A stretch of DNA of 64,000 nt, from NCBI RefSeq assembly GCF_012396125.1, contig NZ_JAAXOX010000013.1:1-64000 (forward strand), given 5' to 3'. Positions 19,555 to 27,879 of the stretch are shown in pieces (position 1 is the first letter of the stretch; each line of letters opens with the position of its first letter). Origin of the DNA: Cellulomonas denverensis. GTDB lineage: Bacteria; Actinomycetota; Actinomycetes; Actinomycetales; Cellulomonadaceae. The notes beneath the pieces are model-generated. The model did not search any database. It had not been told where the DNA came from and saw only the letters and a list, made by a program, of their open reading frames with translations. A program made the position numbers and the translations under genes.

Positions 19555-19671
19555 CCGGGCAGGCAACAGCCCGTGGGCCGGACCCTTGATCAGGGGGTCC
19601 CGCCGCGAGGGACGAGTTCGCGGCTCCCACGGGCTGCGGTGACTGCCTGGGATTCGCCGGTTGCCCGCCCG
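19555..19671 (-). promoter_or_regulatory. candidate structured leader RNA upstream of map
   Basis: An outer stem pairs 19556-19567 with 19660-19671 (11 of 12 bp). Directly inside it, 19567-19577 pairs perfectly over 11 bp with 19626-19636. Within that stem are two hairpins: GGACCC/GGGTCC (19580-19585 with 19595-19600) and CCGCGA/TCGCGG (19603-19608 with 19618-19623). Together they form a multi-helix junction ending about 20 bases before the map start. I recognise no known riboswitch class. Confidence 0.5.
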
Positions 19672-19717
19672 ATGCGGGGACCAGCGGAACGGCAATCCGT
19701 CCGAGGTACTCGGGCGA

Positions 19718-19756
19718 CTAGCGGACAGTCACCTCACGCGTCCAAGAAGACTTCAT
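19718..19756 (-). CDS. 12-codon leader peptide upstream of map
   Basis: The frame encodes MKSSWTREVTVR and then stops. It is preceded by AAGGAGGTGATCC, an unusually complete match to the complement of the 16S rRNA 3' end, eleven bases before the ATG. The stop lies 46 bases before the first arm of the structured leader. This looks like a translated leader ORF that could report translation state to the map mRNA. The peptide is too short to confirm by homology. Confidence 0.5.
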   Translation of the reverse strand: MKSSWTREVTVR

Positions 19757-19823
19757 TTCTCGGATCACCTCCTTCCGGTGTGCGACAGACGCTACGACCG
19801 GTGACCGCCCGGGGCCAAGGGTT

Positions 19824-20183
19824 TTATCCGATGATCCGGGCCACGCCGCGTTCCAGCAGGTAGCCCCGGCCCCGGAGGGTGCGGATCCAGGCCGGGTGGT
19901 CGCGGCCGTCGCCGAGTTTGCGGCGCAGGTTGGCCAGGTGGACCTCGATGCTGCGCCGGGCGGCCGGGCCGGGATCACCGCCGAGCGGCGCGGCGCCGAG
20001 CAGCCGGGCCAGATCGTCCTTGGACACCGGACGACCCGGGCGGCGGGCCAGCGCGAGCAGCAGGTCGAACTCGCTGCGGGTCAGGTGCACCGGCCGGCCG
20101 TGGACGTGCACCCGCCGGGCAGGGATGTCCACCAGCAGCGCGGACTCCCCTCGATCCGCGCCGGTGACCGCCTCGGTCGCCAT
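19824..20183 (-). CDS. orphan OmpR/PhoB-type winged-helix DNA-binding protein
   Basis: The 119-residue protein is a stand-alone OmpR-type effector domain: VHLTRSEFDLLLALARRPG, ARRSIEVHLANLRRKLGD (recognition helix) and WIRTLRGRGYLLE (wing). No receiver domain precedes it and no histidine kinase is nearby, so it is not a normal response regulator. It follows the GH114-like gene by 36 bases on the same strand and may be co-transcribed. Its targets are unknown. Confidence 0.8.
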   Translation of the reverse strand: MATEAVTGADRGESALLVDIPARRVHVHGRPVHLTRSEFDLLLALARRPGRPVSKDDLARLLGAAPLGGDPGPAARRSIEVHLANLRRKLGDGRDHPAWIRTLRGRGYLLERGVARIIG

Positions 20184-20219
20184 TCCTGCACGGTAGGGCG
20201 GGTGCGACCGGTCGGCACG

Positions 20220-21104
20220 TCAGCAGCGGTCGAAGACGTGCTCCGGGTCGCCGGGCGCGGTGAGATCCCGGTCCCGCAGGACCGTGGCGGCGGGCAACTG
20301 CGGGTCGGCGCACACCTCCGACCACGGCCCGGACAGGTCGTCGGCGTACTCGATGTCGATCACCGCCGTGCCGTAGAACCCGGTGTAGGCCTCGCACTCG
20401 TCGTAGCGCTCGCACTCCTCGGCCACCGCGAAGTCGAAGCCTGCCTCGGTCCGGCCCCGGTCGCCCAGGTCCGGGGCGTTCTTCTGCCCCACGGCCAGCC
20501 CGGCCCGGTGCCCGGCGTCCACCAGCAGGGTGGCCATCGCCACCGCGTCGTCCTCGGTGAGCCGGCCGTCCGACCGGGTCCAGGTGTCCAGGTTGTCCAG
20601 CTCCACGGCATCGAAGCCCCGGGCGGCACAGTCCGCGATCACCGGCCCGAGCACCGCGGCGATCCCGGCCCGGCGTTCCGGCGTCGAGGTGTCCAGCAGC
20701 AGCTCGTCCGGCCAGCCCGGGTCGATCACCGGGGCGCCGTCCGCCGAGCGGAGCACCAGGTCGGGGTACTCGGTCAGCCACCGGTCGCGCTCGGCGGGCT
20801 GGGTCTGGAAGCCGTTGACGTAGCAGCCCGACCACAGGCCGTCCGCCGGGGTGTCGGTCACGTCCCGGATCACCCCGGCGACACCGTCGGCCGGCTGGTA
20901 GCCACCGCCGAGCTGGTAGTCGATGACCTGGCCGGCGGGCGGCAGACCGGGGTGCGGGGTCGTGGCGGGGGTAGTCGGGATGGCCGGGGTGGCCGCGGTG
21001 GGGTCGGCGGGGGTGGCATCGCCGGGGGTGCAGGCGCCGGTGCCGAGGACGACGGCGAGGACGAGGGCGCGCGCCAGGGTCGCTGCGGCGGGGCGGCTGG
21101 GCAT
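20220..21104 (-). CDS. GH114-like endo-alpha-1,4-polygalactosaminidase-type lipoprotein
   Basis: The 294-residue protein starts with a lipoprotein-like signal (ARALVLAVVLGTGAC, Cys25) and a Thr/Pro/Ala-rich linker. The catalytic region shows VIDYQLGGGY and FDAVELDNLDTWTR, the strand-end pattern of TIM-barrel GH114/TM1410-like proteins. These act on galactosamine-rich polymers, but many members have unknown substrates. The ATG at 21104 is chosen to keep the signal peptide at the N-terminus. It probably acts at the outer face of the membrane. The divergent Ig-like surface protein starts 180 bases away, across an inverted repeat. Confidence 0.78.
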   Translation of the reverse strand: MPSRPAAATLARALVLAVVLGTGACTPGDATPADPTAATPAIPTTPATTPHPGLPPAGQVIDYQLGGGYQPADGVAGVIRDVTDTPADGLWSGCYVNGFQTQPAERDRWLTEYPDLVLRSADGAPVIDPGWPDELLLDTSTPERRAGIAAVLGPVIADCAARGFDAVELDNLDTWTRSDGRLTEDDAVAMATLLVDAGHRAGLAVGQKNAPDLGDRGRTEAGFDFAVAEECERYDECEAYTGFYGTAVIDIEYADDLSGPWSEVCADPQLPAATVLRDRDLTAPGDPEHVFDRC

Positions 21105-21124
21105 GAGTCCAGTGCACCACGACC

Positions 21125-21171
21125 GGGTGCTACCACCCCCGCGCGCTCCCCCGGCCGGGGTGGTAGCACCC
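21125..21171. repeat. 15-bp inverted repeat between divergent genes
   Basis: GGGTGCTACCACCCC (21125-21139) and GGGGTGGTAGCACCC (21157-21171) are perfect inverted arms separated by 17 bases. The block lies between the starts of the GH114-like lipoprotein and the large surface protein. It may be a dimeric regulator site controlling both genes, or a REP-like element. Confidence 0.6.
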
Positions 21172-21284
21172 CCGCCACCGGCAACCACCCGATCCGACCC
21201 CTCCTGATCCCACCGGGGCGGCCGATCAGGGACCCGTTCAGATCAGACGATGCCGGGACGACCCCGGCCGGACGGGGGACAACC

Positions 21285-23576
21285 GTGCGATTCACCCTGG
21301 GGCGGCTCCGGCGGCCCACCGCCTGGGCAGTGGCGGCGACGCTGCTCGCCGTGATCCTGCCGGCCATGCCGGCCACCGCCGCGGCCGTGTCCGGCTCGGC
21401 CACCTTCAGCGACGGCTCGCTGACCGTCGGGCAGAGCGCGACCTTCGACATCACCTGCAGCGGTCTGCCGAACAGCCGGGGCGCCAGCGTCCGGCTGCAG
21501 CCCTACGGTGCCGAGGCCGTCGCCACCCAGGAGCCGGTGATGGTCCTCACCGATCCGGGGACCCCGACGTACTCCGGCCAGGTCACCTTCGACCTCACCG
21601 GTGTGGCGCCGGGCATGTACGCGATCGGCTTGGACTGCTACGAGGAGTGGGACGGGTACGTGCCGCTCGGCGCCGTGCTCAGCGAGCTCGAGATCGTCGG
21701 CGTGGACGTCGCCACCACCACCACCCTGGCCGCCGCGCCGGCACAGGTCGTGACCGGTGACCACGTCACGTTCACCGCGAGCGTCCCCGGTGCGGTGGGC
21801 GGGTCGGTGGAGTTTCGGTTGGGCGGCTCCTCGCTGGGGATCGCCCCTCTGACCGGCGGCACCGCCGTGCTCTCCACCGTCGTGACCGGGTCCGGCACCG
21901 TCACCGCGGCCTACTCCGGCGCCGCCGGCTACCTGGCCTCGACCTCCGCCGGGGTCCCGCTGTCCGTGATCACCTCGATCACCGGTCCGGGGGGCTACGG
22001 CCTGAACGGCACCCCGCGGGTGGACAGCGCGGTCGGCGCGCAGGTGTTCGGCCAGTGGTCGCCCACCCCGCAGCAAGGGCTGACCGTGGGGTACGCCTGG
22101 ACCATCGACGGCCACGTGGTCTCCACCGCGAACAGCTACACACCGGTGGCCGCCGACCTGGGCAAGCAGCTGACCCTGACCCTCACCGGCAGCCACCCGG
22201 CGCTCGGCTCGCTGCCGCTGACCATCTCGGCCACCGTGCAGCCCGCCCCCGCGGTGTACGGCGACCTGGTAATCGACGGCGCGGTGGACCACCAGGCCAC
22301 GCTGGGCACCAAGCTGACCGCGAAGGCCACCGGCTGGTCCGGCGCGGCCACGCTGGGTTACGCCTGGTCGGTGAACGGCGAGCGGGTGTCCACCGCGGTG
22401 TCGTACACCCCGCGGGCCGCCGACCTGGGCAAGACGATCAGCGTCCAGCTCACCGTGACCGAGGCCGGGCACGACACCCTGTACGACTACGCCTACGTCT
22501 GGAACGTGCTGACCACCCCGACGGTTACCGTGGGCTCGTCCACCCTCACCGTCGGCAAGGGCGCGGTGATCCCGGTGACGGTCGCCGGTCCGGCCGGTGG
22601 CCCGGTGCCCACCGGGTCGGTCGCGGTCACGCTGGTCCCGGTGGCGGGCGGCGACCCGGTCACCCCCGGCGCGGTCACCCTGAACGGCTCGGGCAAGGCC
22701 ACCGTGCAGGTGTCCGGCCTGCCGGTCGGCCGGTACACGGTGACCGCTGCGTACCGCCCGACCGAGGAGCAGTACACCTTCGCCCGGTTCTCGGTGGTGG
22801 CCGAGGCCGCCGGCAATGCCAACCCGTACCGGGCGGCCACCGGCACCGGCACCGTCACCGTGGTCAAGCCCGCGGTGACCGCCGACTTCCCCCGCACCCT
22901 GACCGTCCCGGTCGCCACCGCGGCCACCGCCACCCTCCAGGTCACCGGCACCGCGCGCCCGGCGGAGTACGTGCTGCTCGCCGGGTCCACCGAGCTGCTG
23001 CGCGGCGCGCTGCCGGTGCTCGGCTCGGTGACTCTGACCCTGCCGGTGCTGGAGCCGGGCACCCACCAGCTCACCCTGGTGCTGCCGGAGACCGCCAGCA
23101 CCGCCCGGTACACCCAGGACCTGACCGTCACGGTGACCGGTGAGCCGGCCCGCACCGGCGCCCCGACCGCGAAGCTGGCGACCCCGAAGGCCGCCACCGT
23201 CCCGGGCCAGGCGATGGAACTGGTCGCCGACGGGTTCCTGCCCGGGGAGACGGTCGCGTTCTTCGTGCACTCCGACCCGGTCTACCTGGGCACCGCGGTG
23301 GCCGGGGCGGACGGGATCGCCCGGCTGACCGCGGTGATCCCGGCCGGGCTGCCGGTCGGGTCGCACACCGTGATCGCCACCGGCGGCACCTCCGGCCGGT
23401 GGGCCGAGCTGCCGATCGAGCTGGCGGTGGCCGGTGCGCCGCCGGCCACCACGCAGCTCGCCGTGACCGGTGCGGGTGCCGGATCGGGGCTGGCGGCCGC
23501 CTGGCTACTGCTCGTCGCCGGTGCGGTGCTGCTGATCGTCGTTCGCCGGGTGCGGGCGGTGCGCGGCGCCGCCTGA
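21285..23576 (+). CDS. large Ig-like LAxTG-anchored surface protein
   Basis: The 763-residue protein has a signal peptide (cleavage near ATAAA, residue about 32) and several Ig-like modules: an AQVVTGDHVTFTASV module of the Big_3_5 type at about 150-225, and two repeats with GYAWTIDGHVV and GYAWSVNGERV, each followed by SYTP-x-A-A-D-L-G-K. It ends with LAVTG (725-729), a membrane helix and VRRVRAVRGAA, a class E sorting signal. It is the fourth LAxTG protein here but is not a close paralogue of the other three. The GTG at 21285 is chosen for its spacing to GGGGGA. It is probably an extended wall protein; its ligand is unknown. Confidence 0.85.
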   Translation: MRFTLGRLRRPTAWAVAATLLAVILPAMPATAAAVSGSATFSDGSLTVGQSATFDITCSGLPNSRGASVRLQPYGAEAVATQEPVMVLTDPGTPTYSGQVTFDLTGVAPGMYAIGLDCYEEWDGYVPLGAVLSELEIVGVDVATTTTLAAAPAQVVTGDHVTFTASVPGAVGGSVEFRLGGSSLGIAPLTGGTAVLSTVVTGSGTVTAAYSGAAGYLASTSAGVPLSVITSITGPGGYGLNGTPRVDSAVGAQVFGQWSPTPQQGLTVGYAWTIDGHVVSTANSYTPVAADLGKQLTLTLTGSHPALGSLPLTISATVQPAPAVYGDLVIDGAVDHQATLGTKLTAKATGWSGAATLGYAWSVNGERVSTAVSYTPRAADLGKTISVQLTVTEAGHDTLYDYAYVWNVLTTPTVTVGSSTLTVGKGAVIPVTVAGPAGGPVPTGSVAVTLVPVAGGDPVTPGAVTLNGSGKATVQVSGLPVGRYTVTAAYRPTEEQYTFARFSVVAEAAGNANPYRAATGTGTVTVVKPAVTADFPRTLTVPVATAATATLQVTGTARPAEYVLLAGSTELLRGALPVLGSVTLTLPVLEPGTHQLTLVLPETASTARYTQDLTVTVTGEPARTGAPTAKLATPKAATVPGQAMELVADGFLPGETVAFFVHSDPVYLGTAVAGADGIARLTAVIPAGLPVGSHTVIATGGTSGRWAELPIELAVAGAPPATTQLAVTGAGAGSGLAAAWLLLVAGAVLLIVVRRVRAVRGAA

Positions 23577-23652
23577 GAGGGGGCAGCGCTCGCGATGACC
23601 GGGGGCGGGCGCGGCTGGTGAGCGGCCGGCCGTACCCGCCCCGGGACAGCAG

Positions 23653-23690
23653 AACGGCCCTGCGGTGGAGCGATCCACCACGGGGCCGTT
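23653..23690. terminator. bidirectional terminator hairpin
   Basis: AACGGCCC (23653-23660) pairs with GGGCCGTT (23683-23690), and GGTGGA with TCCACC inside it. The hairpin lies between two convergent genes, so it can serve both strands. No strong T-run is present, as is usual in high-GC actinobacteria. Confidence 0.75.
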
Positions 23691-23696
23691 CGGCGT

Positions 23697-25640
23697 CTAC
23701 TCGCCGAGCACCGGTTTGAGCTGGGTGATCGTCCACCGTCGTCGCCAGGCCACCGCCGCGATCCCGGCCGCGACGCCGAGCAGCAGGAAGCCACCGACCA
23801 CCAGGAAGTCGCGCAACAATCGGTCGCCCGGCCCGCCGGTCATCGTGATCCGCAGGCCGTCGACCACATAGGTCATCGGCAGCAGCGGGTGGATCACCTG
23901 GAACGCGGCGGGCAGCGTCTGCCGGGGATAGATCCCCGCACAGCTGGTCAGTTGCAGCATCAGCAGCACCAGCGCCACCGCCGAGCCGACCACCCCGAAT
24001 GCCGTGCGCAGCGCATGGGCGATCGCGGTGAAGGCGAGCGAGGCGACCACCACCAGCCCGAGGGTGGCGGGCCAGGACCGGGCATCCAGGCCGAGCCCGA
24101 AGCCGACGATCGCGGTCAGCACCAGCCCACCGGACACCCCGATCGACGCCACCGGCAGGTACCCGGCGAGCGCCACGGTCACCGGCCGGGCCCGGGAGGC
24201 CAGACCGCGCGGGTTGATCGGCCGCAGCACGGTGAACCCGGCCACGCCGAACACGCACAGCGCGATCCCGAAGAAGAACGGCGCCAGTCCCTCGCCGTAG
24301 AACTCGGCGGTGTTCACCGCGTCGGTCCGGATCGTGGTCGGGCTGGCCACCTGCTGGGCGGTGCCCGCCGGGTCCGCCTGGCCCAGGTCGGGGATCTGCC
24401 CCACCGCCGAGTCCAGGCCATCCGCCAGGGTGGTGGCGCCGGTCAGCAACTGCCCGGTGCCGTCGGTGAGCTGGTTCGCCCCGCCGACCGCGGTGTCCAG
24501 GCCGGTGCCCAGTTCGGCCAGGCCGTCGGCGACCTGCCGGGAGCCCGAGGCCAGCCGGTCGATGTCCGCCTGGCCCTGCCGCAGCTCCTGCTGGATCGCC
24601 GGGACCTGGGCGTCGATCGCCGCGGCCCGGCCGGCCACGTCCTGGGCGGCGGTGGTCACCTCGTGGGTGAAGGTGCTGACCTCGTTCGCCCGGTCGTTCG
24701 CGTAGTTGGCGGCGTCCCGGGCGGCGACCAGATCGTTGTAGTGCGGGTCGCTCGGGTCGGTGGCGGCCACCAGGTCGTTGAGCCGGCCGAGCACCCCACC
24801 GGTGCGGGCGGCGATGCCGTCCTGGGTGTCCGAGACCACGCCGGCCAGCTGCGCGGCGGAGTCGGTCAGCCGGGTGGCGGCGTCCGCGACCGGGGGGATC
24901 GCCGGGATCAGCCGGTCGGCGACCGGATCCACCAGGTCGGCGATCTGCTGGTTGCCGTCCGCGACCTGGTTCGCCCCGTCGGTGAGCTGGGTGACCGCGT
25001 CCCGCGCGGTGACCAGCCCGGTGGCCAGGGTGCCGGAGCCGTCGTGCGCGGTGGCCAGGCCGTCCTCCAGCTGGTGCGCCCCATCCGCGGCGGTGCTCAG
25101 CCCGGAGCGCAGTTCGCCCAGTTGCTGGAAGACCACGGTGAAGTAGGCGGCGGTGGCGGCGGCGTTGATCCGCTCCTGCAGCTCGATCGACAGCCCGCGG
25201 GCGGCCACCCCGATGATGAAGCCGTTCGCGCCGTCCTGGTGCAGCACCAGCTCCGCGGTCTGCGGGTCGCCGGAGCTGACCGAGGCCAGTTTGGCGGTGA
25301 AGTCGGCGGGGATGGTGATCGTCATCAGGTACGTGCCGTCGGACAGCCCGGCCGCGGCGTCCTCGGCGTCGGTGGTGGTCCAGTCCACGATCGGGTCGGC
25401 CTTGAGCTCGTCGACCACCTGGTCGCCGGCGGCCACCGGCTTGTCCTGGCCCTCGACGGTGACCGGCCGGTCCTCGTTCACCACCGCCACCTTGATGTCG
25501 CCGAGGTGCCCGTAGGGGTCCCAGTTCGACCATAGGTACAGCCCGCCGTACAGCGATGGCAGCAGCACCAGGAACACCAGGGCGATCCGCTGCATCGGCA
25601 GCCGGTACCGGCGCAGCTCGGACAGGGCGAGGCGGATCAC
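23697..25640 (-). CDS. YhgE/Pip family membrane protein
   Basis: The 647-residue protein has one N-terminal membrane helix (RIALVFLVLLPSLYGGLYLW), a long extracellular part, and a C-terminal block of five or more helices. DIKVAVVNEDRP, the early signature of YhgE/Pip proteins, is clear at about residue 50. The middle (about 170-430) is rich in heptad-like ADGAHQLEDGLAT, LTDGANQVADGNQQ and similar repeats, predicting coiled coils. The family includes phage-infection proteins and ESX-like or ABC-2-like permeases. The GTG at 25640 overlaps the stop of the ABC ATPase gene, so the two are coupled and probably form one complex. Confidence 0.85.
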   Translation of the reverse strand: MIRLALSELRRYRLPMQRIALVFLVLLPSLYGGLYLWSNWDPYGHLGDIKVAVVNEDRPVTVEGQDKPVAAGDQVVDELKADPIVDWTTTDAEDAAAGLSDGTYLMTITIPADFTAKLASVSSGDPQTAELVLHQDGANGFIIGVAARGLSIELQERINAAATAAYFTVVFQQLGELRSGLSTAADGAHQLEDGLATAHDGSGTLATGLVTARDAVTQLTDGANQVADGNQQIADLVDPVADRLIPAIPPVADAATRLTDSAAQLAGVVSDTQDGIAARTGGVLGRLNDLVAATDPSDPHYNDLVAARDAANYANDRANEVSTFTHEVTTAAQDVAGRAAAIDAQVPAIQQELRQGQADIDRLASGSRQVADGLAELGTGLDTAVGGANQLTDGTGQLLTGATTLADGLDSAVGQIPDLGQADPAGTAQQVASPTTIRTDAVNTAEFYGEGLAPFFFGIALCVFGVAGFTVLRPINPRGLASRARPVTVALAGYLPVASIGVSGGLVLTAIVGFGLGLDARSWPATLGLVVVASLAFTAIAHALRTAFGVVGSAVALVLLMLQLTSCAGIYPRQTLPAAFQVIHPLLPMTYVVDGLRITMTGGPGDRLLRDFLVVGGFLLLGVAAGIAAVAWRRRWTITQLKPVLGE

Positions 25641-26356
25641 GACTCCTCCACGTGGCTGGGGTGCAGATCGACGACCACGCGGGTGGCCTGGGGCGGTGGC
25701 GGGACGGCTCCGGCGGTGCTGGCCACGGCGACCGCCCCGTGCCCGGCGGCGGCGTGCAGTGCGTCCCAGACCCGGGACTGGTCCGGTGCCGACAGTCCCA
25801 CGTCCAGGTCGTCCAGCAGCACCACCCCGGGCCGGGACAGCAGCGCCAGCGCCACCGCGAGCAGGGTCTGCTGCACCCGGGGCAGGCCGGCGATCCGGTC
25901 ATGGTCCGCGGCGTCCAGGCCGGTCAGTTCCCGGACCTCGTCGATCCGGTAGCCCAGCCCGTCCGACCCGCGCGGGTGCACCCGGTCCCAGCGGGCGCGC
26001 TCGGTCATCGCCTGGTGCACGGTCTGCTCCGGCTCCGGGCCGATCACGTCGTGCACCCGGGCCAGCGCGGTGCGTGGCCGGATGTCCCGTGGCCGGTCGA
26101 AGCCGAGCACGTCCAGGGTCCCGGTGCTGGGCCGGGCGCGGCCGGCCAGCGTGAGCAGCAGCATCGACCGGCCGGTGCCGCCCGAGCCGCGCAGCTCGAC
26201 CACCTGGCCGGGGTCGGCGGCCAGGGTGACGTGCCGGTAGACCCAGCCCTCGGCGGTGTGCATCCCCAGATCGGTGGCGCGCAGCCCCGCGGGCTGCTCC
26301 GGCTCGGCCGGTTCCCCCTGGTCCGGATCGATCGGTGGCAGTTCCTGGGTGCTCAT
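25637..26356 (-). CDS. degenerate ABC-type ATPase partner of the YhgE/Pip protein
   Basis: The 239-residue protein has the overall layout of an ABC ATPase but altered motifs. The Walker A reads GSGGTGRS (57-64), with Arg63 in place of the invariant Lys. The signature region reads LPRVQ where LSGGQ is expected. Walker B is VVLLDDLD, with Asp183 where the catalytic Glu normally sits. The N-terminal 25 residues are acidic and Pro-rich. It may bind nucleotide weakly or have a purely structural role. It overlaps the YhgE/Pip gene by four bases (GTGA), which points to a dedicated pair. Confidence 0.75.
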   Translation of the reverse strand: MSTQELPPIDPDQGEPAEPEQPAGLRATDLGMHTAEGWVYRHVTLAADPGQVVELRGSGGTGRSMLLLTLAGRARPSTGTLDVLGFDRPRDIRPRTALARVHDVIGPEPEQTVHQAMTERARWDRVHPRGSDGLGYRIDEVRELTGLDAADHDRIAGLPRVQQTLLAVALALLSRPGVVLLDDLDVGLSAPDQSRVWDALHAAAGHGAVAVASTAGAVPPPPQATRVVVDLHPSHVEES

Positions 26357-26449
26357 CCGAGCCCGCCTCGCTCTCCGGGCGGCCAGCGGATCGACGCCGC
26401 CCCAGGTCAGCGTGGCAGAGCCCGGCCCGACCGGCCACGGGAGGGACGG

Positions 26450-27592
26450 TCAGGCTCCGGGGTTGAGCAGCACCTTCGTCCAGCCGTCCTCGCGCTCGTC
26501 GAACCGGCGGTAGCCCTCGACCGCCTGGTCCAGGCCCAGGTGGTGCGACACCAGGAACGACGGGGTGGCGCGCCCGGCCACGATCAGGTCCCGCAGCTGG
26601 CGGTTGTAGCGCATCACCGGCGCCTGCCCGGTGCCGACGTGCAGGCCCTTCATGAACAGCGACCCGAAGTCGAAGCCGATCCGGCCCTGCTTCGCCTGCT
26701 CGGTCGCCGCGCCCGGGTCCTCGGGCAGGTACACCCCGATCACCCCGATGCCGCCGGTCGCCCGGACGGTGGCGACCAGGTTGTCCAGCACCAGCTCCGG
26801 GTGCTCCTGGCCGGTGGCGTCGTGCGCCTGGTAGCCGACCGCCTCGACGCCGCAGTCGGCACCCCGGCCCTCAGTCGCCGCCATCACCTGCTCCACCGGG
26901 TCACCGGCAGAGAAGTCGATCGCGGTCGCCCCGATCGACTCGGCCAGCCGCAGCCGGTCCGGCTCCTTGTCGACCACGAACGCCCGCGCCGCGCCCCGGA
27001 TCAGCGCCGAGTGCGCCGCCATCAGGCCCACCGGTCCGCCGCCGTAGATCACCACGTCGTCACCGGGCGACATCCCGGCCAGGACGGTGCCGTGCCAGCC
27101 GGTCGGGAAGATGTCCGACAGCAGCGCGAAGTCGTCCTCGTGCTCGGTGCCCGCCGGCAGCTCGAGCAGGTTGAAGTCGGCGTAGGGCACCCGCAGGTAC
27201 TCGGCCTGGCCGCCGTCGTAGGGGCCCATGTTGGCGTAGCCGTAGGCCGCCCCGTCCACACCCTCGGTCGGGTTGGTGCGCAGGCAGAACGACGTCCAGC
27301 CGTGCAGGCAGTTGCGGCAGGTGCCACAGGCGACGTTGAACGGCACGCTCACCCGGTCCCCGACCCGGACCCGGGTGACCCCGGCACCGACCTCCTCGAC
27401 GATGCCGGTGTTCTCGTGCCCGAAGACGGTGCCCTCCTCCACGTTGGTCCGGCCCTCGTACATGTGCAGGTCGGACCCGCAGATGTTGGTGGTGGTGATC
27501 CGGATGATCGCGTCGGTGGGCTCCTCGATCCGCGGATCCGGGACGGTGGTGACCTCGACGGACTTCGGGCCTCGGTAGACGACGGCACGCAT
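26450..27592 (-). CDS. zinc-dependent dehydrogenase, glutathione-independent formaldehyde dehydrogenase type
   Basis: The 380-residue protein belongs to the medium-chain zinc alcohol dehydrogenases. Cys38 and His59-Glu60 (VFGHENTG) are catalytic zinc ligands; Cys89, Cys92, Cys95 and Cys103 hold the structural zinc. The Rossmann loop is VIYGGGPVG. The long insertion with NPTEGVDGAAYGYANMGPYDGGQAEYL and the GQAPVMRYNRQL region resemble glutathione-independent formaldehyde dehydrogenase and related aldehyde dismutases. It would oxidise formaldehyde or another small aldehyde with NAD. It stands alone, with an ATG at 27592 and GAGGAG about six bases before it. Confidence 0.85.
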   Translation of the reverse strand: MRAVVYRGPKSVEVTTVPDPRIEEPTDAIIRITTTNICGSDLHMYEGRTNVEEGTVFGHENTGIVEEVGAGVTRVRVGDRVSVPFNVACGTCRNCLHGWTSFCLRTNPTEGVDGAAYGYANMGPYDGGQAEYLRVPYADFNLLELPAGTEHEDDFALLSDIFPTGWHGTVLAGMSPGDDVVIYGGGPVGLMAAHSALIRGAARAFVVDKEPDRLRLAESIGATAIDFSAGDPVEQVMAATEGRGADCGVEAVGYQAHDATGQEHPELVLDNLVATVRATGGIGVIGVYLPEDPGAATEQAKQGRIGFDFGSLFMKGLHVGTGQAPVMRYNRQLRDLIVAGRATPSFLVSHHLGLDQAVEGYRRFDEREDGWTKVLLNPGA

Positions 27593-27774
27593 GGCGACTC
27601 CTCACGATGTGCGGGTCGACCCGTGGGCTCCAGGCCGGTGTGCTCCCTCCACCCTCACCCCGATCGGCGCACCGGGCATCCCGGCCGGGCGGGAGCCGTG
27701 GTTGGTCAACCGACTCTCACCGCCCGCCGAGCCCCGCGCACGCCCCTCCCCAGGCGCTGCTTCTTCATCGAGGG

Positions 27775-27819
27775 TGCACGAATGCACGCTTCCGGGGCCG
27801 GGAGACGTGCATTCGTGCA
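27775..27819. repeat. 14-bp inverted repeat between efeB-like and fdh-like genes
   Basis: TGCACGAATGCACG (27775-27788) and CGTGCATTCGTGCA (27806-27819) are perfect inverted arms with a 17-base spacer. The rest of the 287-base gap (27593-27879) shows no gene. It could be a terminator for the peroxidase operon or a dispersed REP-like unit. Confidence 0.6.
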
Positions 27820-27879
27820 ATCTCGGCGGGACGGGGACGGGCGGCGGGGGTCGGCCCCGGCCGGGCACGACCCTCCCCG

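Noticed and set aside
21243-23366. A 707-codon frame antisense to the large surface protein
   Set aside because: Same cause as above; the + strand frame has a signal peptide, Ig-like modules and a sorting signal.
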